A stretch of 5,755 nt of DNA from Anaerolineae bacterium (GTDB lineage: Bacteria; Chloroflexota; Anaerolineae; JADYZS01). The notes beneath the pieces were generated by a model. That model was not told the DNA's origin. It saw nothing but the letters and a program-made list of their open reading frames with translations, and made no database searches. The stretch covers positions 1 to 5,755 of the forward strand of contig JADYZS010000468.1 of assembly GCA_020853075.1 (NCBI GenBank), written 5' to 3'. Position 1 is the first letter of the stretch; the number at the start of each line of letters is the position of its first letter. The translations under genes were made by a program, and so were the position numbers. This document shows, piece after piece, positions 5,680 through 5,755 of this stretch.

Positions 5680-5755
5680 ATGCGCAAGTGGGCCGTCGTT
5701 ACAATGTTAGCCTTCGCCGTCACCCTGGCTGCTATCATCGGCACTCGCATGAGCA
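5680..5755 (+). CDS. N-terminus of a membrane or exported protein (cut by window)
   Basis: An open frame runs off the window end after 25 codons. It begins MRKWAVVTMLAFAVT and continues with LAAIIG: two basic residues, then a hydrophobic stretch of about 18, as in a signal peptide or signal anchor. No lipoprotein cysteine is seen before the edge. GGAAGGGGGAG directly precedes the ATG, though the spacing is short. It starts 26 bases after the ftsK-like stop with no promoter visible between, so it is probably the third gene of the SOS-controlled operon. Function unknown. Confidence 0.65.
   Translation, partial: MRKWAVVTMLAFAVTLAAIIGTRMS

Overview
The window is a GC-rich bacterial chromosomal segment with two back-to-back gene blocks. 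Protein style (a Cys-rich MarR regulator, a DUF6391-like membrane protein, LexA with a GAAC-N4-GTTC operator, a short FtsK-type motor) suggests Chloroflexota, perhaps Anaerolineae-like. That is an inference from protein character, not from any marker gene. There are no rRNA or tRNA genes, CRISPR arrays or insertion sequences.

Left block (minus strand, 30-2977). A marR-type regulator reads from its own consensus promoter into a small glutaredoxin-like gene that has an unusual C-terminal tail. The tail runs into a frameshifted gene remnant (1729-1990). After a hairpin-forming inverted repeat at 1691-1721, a second minus-strand promoter (1629-1657) drives a two-gene operon: a DUF6391-like membrane protein and holA, the DNA polymerase III delta (clamp-loader) subunit, joined by an ATGA overlap.

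Centre (2919-3124). Divergent sigma70-type promoters serve marR (leftward) and lexA (rightward). The marR promoter carries a TTAGGA-G-TCCTAA palindrome at its start site. The lexA promoter carries one GAAC-N4-GTTC SOS box between -35 and -10.

Right block (plus strand, 3034-5755). A canonical lexA is followed by a second promoter with two SOS boxes that are exact reverse complements of each other. This promoter drives an apparent operon: a LexA paralogue whose usual Ala-Gly cleavage bond is Ala-Ser, a compact FtsK/SpoIIIE-type DNA-pumping ATPase lacking membrane and gamma domains, and the start of a membrane or exported protein cut by the window edge. The arrangement predicts a DNA-damage-induced cassette in which two LexA-fold repressors control a DNA motor. 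It is the most interesting part of the window. Whether it serves chromosome segregation, a division checkpoint or a mobile element cannot be decided here.
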